A stretch of 64,000 bases of DNA from Reichenbachiella versicolor (GTDB taxonomy: Bacteria; Bacteroidota; Bacteroidia; Cytophagales; Cyclobacteriaceae), in assembly GCF_003171675.1 (NCBI RefSeq), contig NZ_QFZQ01000001.1, positions 682,001 through 746,000 on the forward strand, in the 5' to 3' direction. Under the pieces are notes generated by a model, which saw nothing but the letters and a program-made list of their open reading frames with translations, had not been told where the DNA came from and made no database searches. The position numbers and the translations under genes were made by a program. Position 1 is the stretch's first letter; every line of letters starts with the position of its first letter. This document shows positions 55,953 through 64,000 of the stretch, piece by piece.

Positions 55953-58339
55953 TGGATCTAAAAAAGGTTCTTAACCATGTACTACCTGTATTACTTTTTA
56001 TAGTTGTACTTTCAGCTTATTTCGCTCCAGTCTTTTTTGAAGGGAAACATCTAAAACAGAATGATGTTTTACAAGGAATTGCAGCAGCACAAGAAACTAG
56101 AGATTATCGTGCAGAATTAGGGGAAGAACCGTTATGGTCTGGGACTATGTTCTCAGGTATGCCAGCATATTTAATAAGTGTTCATTATTCTGGAGACTGG
56201 ATGATGCATCTTAATCACTTCCTTCGTTTTTTACCGAATACAGTAGATGCAATCTTTATTAATTTTCTCTGCTTCTATATTATGTTACTCTGCTTTAGAG
56301 TTAACCCATACCTTGCTTTTGTCGGAGGGTTAGGATATGCTTTCTCTACATTTACTATGGTTACCGCGGAAGCGGGTCATTTGTTTAAAGTTTTAGCAAT
56401 AGGTTATTTACCATTATTGTTTGGAGGAATTAAGCTTGTCTTCACTAATCGAAAAGTTTTAGGAGCAGCTTTAATTGCTGTAGGTACAGGACTTGAATTG
56501 GCAGCGCAACATTATCAAATTACATTCTATGGATACTTGTTGGCGGCGATTATGACCTTGACTTACATGGTAAGAGAGATTAAAAGTGTAAAGCTAGTAG
56601 TTGTTAATGGTGCCATTGTGCTTTTTTCAGTGATTTTAGGAGTAGGTCCAAGTACAGGTAGACTTTGGGGAATACAAGAATATAACCCGTATACTATCAG
56701 AGGAGAAAAAGAATTAACACCACTTCCAGGACAAACTTCTCCTAAGAAAGGACTTGATAAGGACTACGCTTTTGCATGGAGTCAAGGTGTTTGGGAAACG
56801 ATGACTATGGTTATTCCAAATTTATATGGAGGAGCAAGTGGACAAGAACTAGGTAAGAACTCGAATACTTTCAAGAAACTAAAAGCTCAAAATGTTCCAA
56901 GAGGTAGCATTAAACAGTTTTGCAGTAGTGTTCCTACCTATTGGGGACCACAGCCTTTCACCTCTGGACCGGTATATTTCGGTATAACTATTTTAGTTCT
57001 TTTTATTTTAGGCTTATTTACTCTTCCAACTGCTGATAAGCAATGGTTATTAATAGGTACTATATTTTTTACTCTATTGGCCCTAGGAAAGAATTTTGCA
57101 ACCTTTAACTATTTCATATTCGATTATGTGCCGATGTTTAATAAGTTCAGAGCAGTAACCATGACTTTAACCATTACTGCATTTTGTATGCTTTTGATTG
57201 GTTTATTTGGTTTACAGAATTGGTTAGAAAAACCAAAGACTGAACAATTTCAAATATTAAAAAAAGTAGCTTTAGTATCTGCCGGTGTAATTGGCGGTGT
57301 ATGGATTTTTAGCTTAATGTTCTTGTCGTTCAAAGGAGAAAGAGATGCTTCAATGCAATTTCCCTCTTGGTTGATGGATGCGATAGTTGAGGACAGAAAA
57401 GCATTGTTTCATAGAGATTCCTTAAGATCTTTGTTCTTTGCCTTGACAACTCTTGGAAGCTTGTTTTTGTTTTATTTAGGTAAAGTCAAAAAAACAGGCC
57501 TTTTGGGATTGATAGTCTTATTCTCATTGCTTGATCTTTGGTTTATAAATAAAAGGTATCTTAACTCTAATGATTTTGTAAGACAAAAAATTACGGATCA
57601 AATAAGTCCAAGTAAGATTGATTTGCAGATTCAGAATGATAAATCAAATTATAGAGTATTGGATTTGAATAACCCATTTAATAATGGAATTACTTCCGCA
57701 CATCATAAATCAATTGGAGGCTATCATGGTGCTAAGATGCAGAGATATCAAGATTTGATCGAAAGGCATATTTCAAAAAATAATCAGAAAGTGCTAGATA
57801 TTTTGAATTGTAAGTATTTGATTACAAATCAGCCTCAGCAACCATTTATTGAAAGAGAGACTGCGTTAGGAAATGCTTGGTTTGCAAATAATATTATAAG
57901 GGTATCAACTGCTGATGAAGAGATTGCGGAATTAGCCACTTTCGATCAAAAAAATGATGCTGTTGTGGATGTAAGTAAGTTTAAGTTGTCTCGCAACGCA
58001 ATAAGTAATGCCGAGGCATCAATTAAATTAGATTTATATCAGCCAAACTATCTAGTATACTCTACAAATAATGATGATAATGGTTTTGCAGTATTTTCTG
58101 AGATATATTATGCCGAAGGTTGGGATGCATATATTGACGGGGAAAAGGTTCCTTATTTAAGAGCTGATTATATTTTAAGAGGTTTAGAGGTTCCAGCAGG
58201 TAAGCATAAAGTTGAGTTTAAGTTTCAGCCCCAATCTTACTTTATAGGTAACAGAGTTTCTATGGGGGCATCAATATTGGTAGTTTGCTTAGTACTTGGG
58301 GCTGTTTTCGTTGAAGTGAAAAAGCAAAAAGAGGTTTAG
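55952..58339 (+). CDS. YfhO-family membrane protein, 795 aa
   Basis: The protein begins with a membrane helix (VLPVLLFIVVLSAYFAPVFFEGKHL) and has about a dozen hydrophobic segments. YfhO hallmarks include LWSGTMFSGMPAYLISVHYSGDW and the C-terminal soluble part AYIDGEKVPYLRADYILRGLEVPAGKHKVEF. Such proteins are related to GT-C type glycosyltransferases and act on lipid-linked sugars or teichoic-acid decoration in other bacteria. The ATG overlaps the preceding stop codon (TAATG), so it belongs to the same transcript as the nonulosonic-acid genes. Confidence 0.9.
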   Translation: MDLKKVLNHVLPVLLFIVVLSAYFAPVFFEGKHLKQNDVLQGIAAAQETRDYRAELGEEPLWSGTMFSGMPAYLISVHYSGDWMMHLNHFLRFLPNTVDAIFINFLCFYIMLLCFRVNPYLAFVGGLGYAFSTFTMVTAEAGHLFKVLAIGYLPLLFGGIKLVFTNRKVLGAALIAVGTGLELAAQHYQITFYGYLLAAIMTLTYMVREIKSVKLVVVNGAIVLFSVILGVGPSTGRLWGIQEYNPYTIRGEKELTPLPGQTSPKKGLDKDYAFAWSQGVWETMTMVIPNLYGGASGQELGKNSNTFKKLKAQNVPRGSIKQFCSSVPTYWGPQPFTSGPVYFGITILVLFILGLFTLPTADKQWLLIGTIFFTLLALGKNFATFNYFIFDYVPMFNKFRAVTMTLTITAFCMLLIGLFGLQNWLEKPKTEQFQILKKVALVSAGVIGGVWIFSLMFLSFKGERDASMQFPSWLMDAIVEDRKALFHRDSLRSLFFALTTLGSLFLFYLGKVKKTGLLGLIVLFSLLDLWFINKRYLNSNDFVRQKITDQISPSKIDLQIQNDKSNYRVLDLNNPFNNGITSAHHKSIGGYHGAKMQRYQDLIERHISKNNQKVLDILNCKYLITNQPQQPFIERETALGNAWFANNIIRVSTADEEIAELATFDQKNDAVVDVSKFKLSRNAISNAEASIKLDLYQPNYLVYSTNNDDNGFAVFSEIYYAEGWDAYIDGEKVPYLRADYILRGLEVPAGKHKVEFKFQPQSYFIGNRVSMGASILVVCLVLGAVFVEVKKQKEV

Positions 58340-58439
58340 TCGAAAAAATTGCACTGAGTTTAATTCCCCCTCCCCCCTTTTTGTTTGGTTGAGCTTAACT
58401 TAAATTCCGAAATACCAGATTTCTTTGAGTTGAAAAAAT

Positions 58440-59015
58440 TTATTCAAAAGGTGTATAAAGTTCTCCTTTAAGATATTCATTGTATTCATCACAAGTCATT
58501 CTACCAGAGAGTCCGGATACAGGACAAGTTTGATAAATAGCTCCAAATTTTCCAGGGGTAATTAGTACTCCAGTTCCTTGGCACACAGGGCACATTACTA
58601 TAGGGGCGGGGCAATCATAGTATTCTTCTTCTGTTAGTTTTTTTACTGTCTCGTTAAGAATATCATCCTTTTGTTTTTGAAAAGCAATAGTGGAGAGTTC
58701 AAGATATCTAGAAGCTTCATCGAAAAACTTACCAGGTGTACCTTTTAGTTCAACGTATTTTGTTAACCAATTTATTGACTGCTTGTATTTTCCAAGATGG
58801 AATGAGTTTCTTCCGAAATAGTATGCTAGATCACTAGGTAGTTTTTCAAGCAATCCCATTGCCTCTCTAAATAGCTCATCTGCTATTACATACTTGCCAT
58901 CTGCCATAGCATCAGCTCCCTGATCCATTTTCATAAGACCATCACGCTTCATTATTCCTTGTCCCAATCCAATATGAGTAATGAATAAAAAACCAATTAG
59001 GAAAAAGTATTTCAT
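58440..59015 (-). CDS. Exported TPR-like protein with cysteine-rich C-terminus, 191 aa
   Basis: A signal peptide (MKYFFLIGFLFITHIGLGQ) is followed by helical TPR-like repeats (AMADGKYVIADELFREAMGLL, YYFGRNSFHLGKYKQSINWL). The C-terminal 60 residues contain C-P and CxxC/CxGxG-like elements (DCPAPIVMCPVCQGTGVLI, YQTCPVSG, MTCDEY), reminiscent of a DnaJ-type zinc knot. I do not know this combination by name. It stands alone between convergent and divergent neighbours. A binding protein in the periplasm or outer membrane is plausible. Confidence 0.7.
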   Translation of the reverse strand: MKYFFLIGFLFITHIGLGQGIMKRDGLMKMDQGADAMADGKYVIADELFREAMGLLEKLPSDLAYYFGRNSFHLGKYKQSINWLTKYVELKGTPGKFFDEASRYLELSTIAFQKQKDDILNETVKKLTEEEYYDCPAPIVMCPVCQGTGVLITPGKFGAIYQTCPVSGLSGRMTCDEYNEYLKGELYTPFE

Positions 59016-59194
59016 AAGTAAAAACTTAAACTAAAAATGCAATTTTTGAGATTGGGGTTGCAATCTAATTAGTATAAGGTAAAACTCTTTTAAGACTTAA
59101 TCATAAGTAATTTATAAGTGTTATTTTGACAATAAAAAAGAATATGTTTTGAATCTTACGAACCATTTACGATAATTGCAACACGATATAAAGT

Positions 59195-59260
59195 ATGAAC
59201 AAAAATAAATCATATTACAACTACTTCTATTACTTCTACTATTCAGTAGAGGCGAGGTAG
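59195..59260 (+). CDS. Tyr/Phe-rich leader peptide, 21 aa, of the aromatic amino-acid operon
   Basis: An ATG at 59195 opens a 21-codon frame ending TAG at 59258-59260. Residues 7-16 (YYNYFYYFYY) contain seven Tyr and two Phe codons; the rest is Lys/Asn-rich and then SVEAR. The chance of such a run directly before the pheA-tyrA genes is tiny, so it is read as a regulatory leader. A possible promoter with TATGTTTTG (59143-59151) lies about 45 bp upstream. Codon-dependent ribosome stalling here when Tyr-tRNA (or Phe-tRNA) is scarce would expose 59249-59257 (GAGGCGAGG), which can pair with CCTCG at 59296-59300 in the terminator arm. Confidence 0.85.
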   Translation: MNKNKSYYNYFYYFYYSVEAR

Positions 59261-59291
59261 TCTATAGGTTCTTGTTCAATAAGAAATTATA

Positions 59292-59322
59292 AAAGCCTCG
59301 ATCAAAAGTCGAGGCTTTTTTT
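59292..59322 (+). terminator. Attenuator terminator between the Tyr/Phe leader and pheA
   Basis: AAAGCCTCGA and TCGAGGCTTT form a 10-bp stem with loop TCAAAAG and seven T. It lies between the leader stop codon and the pheA start, only 15 nt before the ATG, which makes no sense except as a conditional terminator. Its 5' arm is partly complementary to GAGGC/CGAGG in the leader 3' end, an antiterminator candidate. Confidence 0.88.
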
Positions 59323-59337
59323 ATAACAAAATTTTAA

Positions 59338-60171
59338 ATGGAAGTTGGAATTCAAGGCGTATTAGGATCTTTTCATGATCAGGCGGCATCTATCTATTTT
59401 GTTGAAGAGAATGAGATTTGCCTCAAGCCATTCCATGATTTTAGATCATTGGCAAAAGCTGTATCTAGTAAAGAATTGGATTATGGAGTAATGGCTATTG
59501 AAAATACGATTGCAGGTAGTATTTTACCTAACTATGCCTTGATGAATGAATACGATTTGGAAATTTCTGGAGAGGTTTATATTCGAATTCAAATGAATTT
59601 TATCGCACATCCTGGGACTAAAGTAGAAGAGTTGACACATGTTTATTCTCACCCAATGGCTTTATTACAGTGCGCCGATTACTTGTCAAAATATCCAAAC
59701 TTAAAGTTGACGGAATCTGATGACACAGCTGACAGTGTGAGAATGGTCAAGGAAGAGGGGATGATGCATGCAGGGGCGATTGCTAGTAAGAAAGCAGCTG
59801 ATATTTTTGGTATGCAAATGCTGGATGAAGATATCGAGACTAATAAAAAGAATTATACACGTTTTTTGATCTTGAAGAGTCGCATGAATGGGCATGAAGG
59901 AGTTCCATATAAAGCTTCTTTGAGAATTGTAACTAAACATGATCCAGGAGCATTGGCCAATGTGTTAACTGCGTTTAAAGATCACAATATTAACCTGACT
60001 AAAATTCAATCAATGCCAATCATAGGTGAGCCATATAGATATGCTTTCAATATAGATGTGATATGGGAGGATTATGCTGAATATGAGCAAGCAATGAAAG
60101 AAGTAGCAAAAAGCTCAGAAAGCATTAAAGTACATGGAGAATACGAAAAAGGAACAATACCAACGCAATGA
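59338..60171 (+). CDS. pheA: Prephenate dehydratase PheA with ACT domain, 277 aa
   Basis: The catalytic PDT domain spans about 1-180 (GVLGSFHDQAASIYFV, MAIENTIAGSILPNY, and the TRF motif in NYTRFLIL). An ACT domain follows (about 195-265; GALANVLTAFKDHNINLTKIQSMPI). The family converts prephenate to phenylpyruvate. The ACT domain normally senses phenylalanine through GALV and ESRP motifs; here they read GALA and QSMP, so feedback sensitivity may differ. There is no fused chorismate mutase; that activity is in the DAHP synthase fusion downstream. The gene is 15 nt after the attenuator and overlaps the aminotransferase by 4 bp. Confidence 0.94.
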   Translation: MEVGIQGVLGSFHDQAASIYFVEENEICLKPFHDFRSLAKAVSSKELDYGVMAIENTIAGSILPNYALMNEYDLEISGEVYIRIQMNFIAHPGTKVEELTHVYSHPMALLQCADYLSKYPNLKLTESDDTADSVRMVKEEGMMHAGAIASKKAADIFGMQMLDEDIETNKKNYTRFLILKSRMNGHEGVPYKASLRIVTKHDPGALANVLTAFKDHNINLTKIQSMPIIGEPYRYAFNIDVIWEDYAEYEQAMKEVAKSSESIKVHGEYEKGTIPTQ

Positions 60172-61325
60172 TAGAGGTAGCAGATAGAATATCGGAAGTA
60201 AAGGAATACTACTTCTCAAAGAAACTAGATGAAATTAGGGGAATGATTGCTGCTGGTCATGACGTGATCAATTTAGGAATAGGTAGTCCTGATCTTCCTC
60301 CAGCTGAAGAAGTGGCTCAGCAGTTGATTGATAGTGCAAAAGATACTTCCAAGCATGCATATCAATCATATCGATCTATTCCAGAGTTACGTCAGGCAAT
60401 CGCTGATTTTTATATTGGACATTACGAAGTGGAGTTAAATCATGTGACTGAAATTTTACCACTTCTAGGGTCAAAAGAAGGTGTGATGTACATCTCAATG
60501 GCGTTTCTGAACCCAGGAGATACCGTATTAGTACCTAATCCAGGGTATCCAGCCTATAAAACAGCTGCTGAAATGATGGGGGCAAATGTTGTTTTTTATG
60601 ATCTGACTGAAAAAACAGGGTGGTTACCAAATTTTCAAGATATAGATTCAGAAATAATAGAGTCTGCCAAGTTAATGTGGGTGAATTATCCAAATATGCC
60701 AACGGGCAAAAAGGCAGATGAGAAGATTTTTGAAAGTATAGCAGCTTTCGCGAAAGAGAATGAAATTCTTGTTGTCAATGATAACCCATACAGCTTTATT
60801 CTAAATGATAATCCAATCAGTTTATTGTCTGTTGGGGGCAGTAAAGAAAATTGTCTGGAGCTGAATTCTATGAGTAAAGCTTTTAACATGGCTGGCTGGA
60901 GAGTTGGGATGGTGTGTGGTCGTCAAGAATACATAGACGCTATATTGAGAGTAAAATCAAATGTTGATTCAGGAATGTTTAGACCCATTCAAGATGCAGC
61001 TATCAAAGCGTTGCAGCTTCCATATTCTTGGTTTGAAAGTATTAATGCTGAGTATCAAGAAAGAAGGAAATTAGCTGAGCAAATATTGGGTGTTCTAGGA
61101 TGCGGATATGACGAAGAACAATCAGGCATGTTTATGTGGGCTAAGATTCCAGAAGGAAGAAAGAGTGAAGAGTTTGTAGATGAGATTCTTCATGATAAAC
61201 ATGTATTTATTACACCTGGAACTGTTTTTGGGACTAATGGAGAAGGGTATTTGAGGATTTCACTTTGTTCTAAAATAGAGGTTTTTAACGAGGTTATAGG
61301 AAGGTTGACAGCAGTGAACGCATGA
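60168..61325 (+). CDS. Class I/II PLP-dependent aminotransferase (aromatic pathway), 385 aa
   Basis: This fold type I aminotransferase has the expected landmarks: NLGIGSPDLPP, PNPGYPAY, WVNYPNMPTG, and the PLP lysine in NSMSKAFNMAGWRVG (Lys237). Substrate-binding Arg is expected in the C-terminal YLRISLC. It lies between pheA and tyrA with 4-bp overlaps at both ends (ATGA), so it should transaminate phenylpyruvate and 4-hydroxyphenylpyruvate, or prephenate, to complete Phe and Tyr synthesis. Related enzymes also act on aspartate or LL-diaminopimelate, so the substrate is inferred from context. Confidence 0.88.
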   Translation: MIEVADRISEVKEYYFSKKLDEIRGMIAAGHDVINLGIGSPDLPPAEEVAQQLIDSAKDTSKHAYQSYRSIPELRQAIADFYIGHYEVELNHVTEILPLLGSKEGVMYISMAFLNPGDTVLVPNPGYPAYKTAAEMMGANVVFYDLTEKTGWLPNFQDIDSEIIESAKLMWVNYPNMPTGKKADEKIFESIAAFAKENEILVVNDNPYSFILNDNPISLLSVGGSKENCLELNSMSKAFNMAGWRVGMVCGRQEYIDAILRVKSNVDSGMFRPIQDAAIKALQLPYSWFESINAEYQERRKLAEQILGVLGCGYDEEQSGMFMWAKIPEGRKSEEFVDEILHDKHVFITPGTVFGTNGEGYLRISLCSKIEVFNEVIGRLTAVNA

Positions 61326-62197
61326 AAGTTGTAGTTGTTGGATTAGGTCTTATTGGAGGTTCTGCTGCTTTGAAGCTTAGACAGACTGGTTTTGCTACAG
61401 ATTTGGTAGGAGTTGACCGTAACGATAAAAATGCTGATAAGGCCGTTGAGTTAGGACTAGTAGATAATATCTCGGATTTGTCTGTAGTTGCGGAGGCAGA
61501 GTTGGTGTTACTGGCAATCCCAGTCACTAGTATGGAAGCGGTATTACCAAGTATTCTAGATCAAATAGGAGAGCAGACCACAGTGCTTGATTTAGGATCT
61601 ACCAAAGAAAGAATTGCTCTAGCTGTAAAAGGTCATGATAAGAGATCACAATTTGTAGCTGGGCATCCAATAGCAGGTACTGAGAACTCAGGTCCGGAAG
61701 CAGCTTTTGCTGAATTATTTGAAGGTAAAACTGGTATTTTATGTGATGTTGAGGAGAGTTCAAAAAGTGCATTGTCTATATCTAGAGACTGTTTTAATCA
61801 TTTAGGGATGCACTTAATCGAGATGGATAGTAAAGAGCATGATAGGCACATAGCTTATGTATCACATATCTCGCACATAAGTTCATTTGTACTAGGACAG
61901 ACAGTATTGGAAATAGAAAAAGATGAGGCTAGTATCTTCAATATGGCAGGTAGTGGTTTTGAATCTACTGTACGATTAGCGAAGAGTTCTCCAGAGATGT
62001 GGGCTCCTATTTTTAAACAAAATAAAACGCACATTTCTAGTGCTTTAGAAGCGTATATAGATAATTTAGCGCGATTTAAAAAGATGATTGATGCTAGCGA
62101 TGAGGTTGATTTAATCAAAACTATGCGCGAAGCAAATGATATTAGAAGGGTCTTAGACGGTATTAACGGTAAGGCAAAAAATAAACAATTGGTATAA
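61322..62197 (+). CDS. tyrA: Prephenate dehydrogenase TyrA, 291 aa
   Basis: The N-terminal Rossmann motif VVVGLGLIGGSAALKL binds NAD(P). The catalytic His lies in GHPIAGTENSGPEAAF, and the helical half contains EHDRHIAYVSHISHISSF. Length matches monofunctional prephenate (or arogenate) dehydrogenases, with no chorismate mutase or ACT extension. It oxidatively decarboxylates prephenate to 4-hydroxyphenylpyruvate for tyrosine. The presence of tyrA in the operon fits the tyrosine-dominated leader peptide. Confidence 0.94.
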   Translation: MKVVVVGLGLIGGSAALKLRQTGFATDLVGVDRNDKNADKAVELGLVDNISDLSVVAEAELVLLAIPVTSMEAVLPSILDQIGEQTTVLDLGSTKERIALAVKGHDKRSQFVAGHPIAGTENSGPEAAFAELFEGKTGILCDVEESSKSALSISRDCFNHLGMHLIEMDSKEHDRHIAYVSHISHISSFVLGQTVLEIEKDEASIFNMAGSGFESTVRLAKSSPEMWAPIFKQNKTHISSALEAYIDNLARFKKMIDASDEVDLIKTMREANDIRRVLDGINGKAKNKQLV

Positions 62198-62215
62198 CGG
62201 GAATTTTTTATAAAC

Positions 62216-63310
62216 ATGAAGATTGATTTGAATTTGACTCCAATGGATCAATGGATCGAAGGTGTAAAGTTGCCTTTGATAATTGGTGGTCCATGTAGTG
62301 CGGAGAGTGAAGAGCAGGTTTGTGCAACTGCTAAACTGATAAAAGAGCATACAGATATTCAGATTTTAAGATCTGGAATTTGGAAGCCAAGAACTAGACC
62401 TGGTAGTTTCGAAGGTATCGGAGTAAAAGGCTTACAATGGTTGAACAAGGCTAAAGAAGAAACTGGTCTTTTGACTGCTACAGAAGTAGCTACACCTGAA
62501 CATGTCGAGTTGGCTTTGAAATATGAAATTGACATATTATGGGTTGGAGCTAGAACTACTGTAAACCCTTTTTCTGTTCAGGCAGTTGCTGACGCTTTAA
62601 AAGGCGTTGATGTTCCAGTATTAGTAAAAAATCCTATTAACCCAGATTTAGCACTTTGGATTGGTGCATTGGAAAGAATTAATGGTGCTGGCGTTACTAA
62701 GTTAGGAGGGATTCACAGAGGTTTCTCTGCTGCAACAGGTTCTAAATATAGAAATGATCCTACTTGGAGTATTGCTATCGAGTTGAAAAGATTAATTCCA
62801 GATTTACCAATTGTATGTGATCCATCTCATATTGCAGGTAATAGAGATTTGATTGAGCCTATTACTCAAAAGGCATTTGATCTTCAAATGGAAGGTGTAA
62901 TGATTGAGTCTCACTTGGACCCAGATAATGCTCTTTCTGATGCTAAGCAGCAAATTACTCCTCAAAGACTAGGAGAGATTTTGAATGATGTAGTGATTAG
63001 ACATGGTGAATCTGATAACACTGATTTCGAAATTAAATTGAAAGAATTGAGAAGCGATATCGATAAGATTGATGCTGAGTTGATCGAAACATTGGCTCAA
63101 AGAATGAAGATCGCTGAGAAAATCGCTGAGCACAAGAAGGATAATGAAATCACTATTCTACAGCCAGGTAGATATGATGAAATCATGGAGAATAGAGTTG
63201 CTCAAGGTAAAAAGGTAGATTTGAAGGAGTCTTTTGTGCACGATTTGTATGAATTGATTCATGACAATTCTATCAAAAGACAAACAGCCATAATGAATGG
63301 TGAAGGTTAG
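62216..63310 (+). CDS. Bifunctional DAHP synthase / type II chorismate mutase, 364 aa
   Basis: The first about 260 residues are a type I beta DAHP synthase: IGGPCSAESEEQV, GIWKPRTRPGSFEG, WVGARTTVNPF, KLGGIHRGFS and CDPSHIAGNR. It condenses phosphoenolpyruvate and erythrose 4-phosphate, the first step of the shikimate pathway. From about 278 to 364 comes an AroQ-type chorismate mutase (LRSDIDKIDAELIETLAQRMKIAEKIAEHK), which turns chorismate into prephenate. The fusion of entry and branch-point enzymes in this order is characteristic of Bacteroidota. The gene is 18 bp after tyrA and ends the operon; a strong terminator follows. Confidence 0.95.
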   Translation: MKIDLNLTPMDQWIEGVKLPLIIGGPCSAESEEQVCATAKLIKEHTDIQILRSGIWKPRTRPGSFEGIGVKGLQWLNKAKEETGLLTATEVATPEHVELALKYEIDILWVGARTTVNPFSVQAVADALKGVDVPVLVKNPINPDLALWIGALERINGAGVTKLGGIHRGFSAATGSKYRNDPTWSIAIELKRLIPDLPIVCDPSHIAGNRDLIEPITQKAFDLQMEGVMIESHLDPDNALSDAKQQITPQRLGEILNDVVIRHGESDNTDFEIKLKELRSDIDKIDAELIETLAQRMKIAEKIAEHKKDNEITILQPGRYDEIMENRVAQGKKVDLKESFVHDLYELIHDNSIKRQTAIMNGEG

Positions 63311-63333
63311 TAGTAAATGAAAATGGCATTTTT

Positions 63334-63366
63334 AAAAGTCTGACTCTTTGAGAGTCAGACTTTTTT
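63334..63366 (+). terminator. Terminator of the aromatic amino-acid operon
   Basis: AAAAGTCTGACTCT-TTG-AGAGTCAGACTTTT is a perfect 14-bp stem followed by T. Confidence 0.9.
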
Positions 63367-63443
63367 GTGTAATACTACTAGTTATAGTTTTGTTTTGATG
63401 TACAAATCACTAAGTTTGCACACCAAAATTTAAAGGCGGAACG

Positions 63444-63719
63444 ATGGCTGTAACAAGATTAAAAAGAAAAGGAAGAAGAAATAAAGTAGTTGCTAAAAGT
63501 AAATTGGCTAACATCCAAAGACTTAGTGCATCTCCAGTGATAAAAAATGTAGATGTAGAGGCAATCAAAGAAGAATTTAAAAAGAATGCTTCTAAAGCTG
63601 CGCCTAAAGCAGAGAAGAAAGAAGTAAAAGAGGAACCAAAGGCTGAGAAAGCTGCTCCAAAAAAGAAAGCCACTCCTAAGGCTAAAAAAGAGGAAGAAGC
63701 CAAAAAAGAAGAAAAATAA
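63444..63719 (+). CDS. Small Lys/Ala/Glu-rich protein, 91 aa
   Basis: The basic start (MAVTRLKRKGRRNKVVAKSK) leads into a conserved-looking core (LSASPVIKNVDVEAIKEEF) and then a Lys/Ala/Pro/Glu-rich tail like a histone H1 C-terminus or other nucleic-acid-binding tail. Similar short proteins occur near gyrB in Cytophagia, from general recollection. The tail is low complexity, so the sequence match is weak evidence. A nucleic-acid or ribosome-associated role is possible. It is followed by a terminator. Confidence 0.7.
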   Translation: MAVTRLKRKGRRNKVVAKSKLANIQRLSASPVIKNVDVEAIKEEFKKNASKAAPKAEKKEVKEEPKAEKAAPKKKATPKAKKEEEAKKEEK

Positions 63720-63743
63720 TAAGCATCCGCTTACACTCATGAA

Positions 63744-63773
63744 GGGCTGTTTCGATTCGAGACAGCCTTTTTT
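63744..63773 (+). terminator. Terminator after the small Lys-rich gene
   Basis: GGGCTGTTTCG and CGAGACAGCC form a stem with one G-T pair, followed by a T run. Confidence 0.75.
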
Positions 63774-63819
63774 GTTTTATACTATTTTGTTATAGCTAAT
63801 TATTGATTTATCTGTAAAC

Positions 63820-63854
63820 AAAAAGCCCGTTCCGAGTTATTCGGAACGGGCTTT
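63820..63854 (-). terminator. Terminator of gyrB (minus strand)
   Basis: AAAGCCCGTTCCGA and TCGGAACGGGCTTT form a perfect 14-bp stem. On the minus strand it ends in five T and lies just past the gyrB stop codon. Confidence 0.85.
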
Positions 63855-63878
63855 AGTCTTTTTGACTCTTTAGTAGTT

Positions 63879-64000
63879 TTACACGTCTACGTTCGCGTAT
63901 TTAGCATTCTTCTCTATGAACTCTCTTCGTGGTGCAACTTCATCTCCCATCAGTACTGAAAACAAGTGGTCAGCTTCAGCAGCTGATTCTATAGTAACTT
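63879..64000 (-). CDS. gyrB: DNA gyrase subunit B, C-terminal end (partial)
   Basis: On the minus strand the last 40 codons before a TAA at 63879-63881 read [20 protein letters not shown], then [12 protein letters not shown]. This is the conserved C-terminus of gyrase/topoisomerase IV B subunits (LMG..V.PRREFIE.NA), and matches GyrB better than ParE. The rest of the gene lies beyond the window. GyrB supplies the ATPase of the supercoiling enzyme in the cytosol. Confidence 0.9.
   Translation of the reverse strand, partial: VTIESAAEADHLFSVLMGDEVAPRREFIEKNAKYANVDV

Noticed and set aside
63410-63740. Minus-strand frames opposite the Lys-rich gene
   Set aside because: They are Phe/Ser/Leu-rich complements of a low-complexity Lys/Glu sequence.
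1-64000. Insertion sequence, integrase or phage genes
   Set aside because: I saw no transposase, integrase or phage motifs on either strand, so the islands have no visible mobile element.

Overview
The window looks like a chromosomal segment of a marine-type member of the Bacteroidota, probably class Cytophagia (Reichenbachiella/Flammeovirga-like). Several features point there: a type IX secretion C-terminal domain, two one-protein hybrid two-component regulators, a DUF4293 protein, a YfhO protein, a fused DAHP synthase/chorismate mutase, many Bacteroidota-type lipoproteins, and start codons without clear Shine-Dalgarno sequences. No species can be named from the sequence alone.

Region 1 (1-11,870, all minus strand) is a compact, probably co-transcribed run of large exported proteins. 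It holds four DUF285/BspA-type repeat proteins (one cut by the window edge), a double von Willebrand A protein, a GLUG/thrombospondin-3-like protein, and a 70-codon remnant of a fifth DUF285 gene. DUF285 units are 25 residues (75 bp) and show recent internal duplication. Region 2 (11,871-16,183) has a small hypothetical gene, a 1.4-kb stretch with no recognisable gene, and two tandem paralogous AraC regulators.

Region 3 (16,184-38,765) is a carbohydrate-related island. It has a GH16 lipoprotein, a large type IX-secreted multidomain protein, two hybrid two-component sensors, an NmrA-type oxidoreductase, and a module of DUF1080 hydrolase, two Tat-exported Gfo/Idh/MocA oxidoreductases and a divergent ApbE-like protein. 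A lipoprotein at its end shares a domain with the big secreted protein. No SusC/SusD pair is present. Two unusual intergenic repeat patches lie at 27,041-27,280 and 38,779-38,944.

Region 4 (39,159-47,020) is mostly core genes: DUF4293 protein, acidic lipoprotein, htpG, tRNA-Thr(TGT), DUF349 protein, YqgE and pdxH. Region 5 (47,020-58,339) is a surface-glycan locus. It has two family-2 glycosyltransferases, a Wzx-like flippase, a DUF115-like protein, a short NeuB, a NeuA-HAD phosphatase fusion, a methyltransferase-pyruvyltransferase fusion and a YfhO protein. Together these suggest synthesis and activation of a nonulosonic acid and its use in a glycan. A LamG-domain remnant marks one edge.

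Region 6 (59,195-63,366) is the aromatic amino-acid operon: prephenate dehydratase, aminotransferase, prephenate dehydrogenase and DAHP synthase/chorismate mutase. It is preceded by a Tyr/Phe-rich leader peptide and an intrinsic terminator, which is the architecture of ribosome-mediated transcription attenuation. The window ends with a small Lys-rich protein and the 3' end of gyrB on the minus strand.
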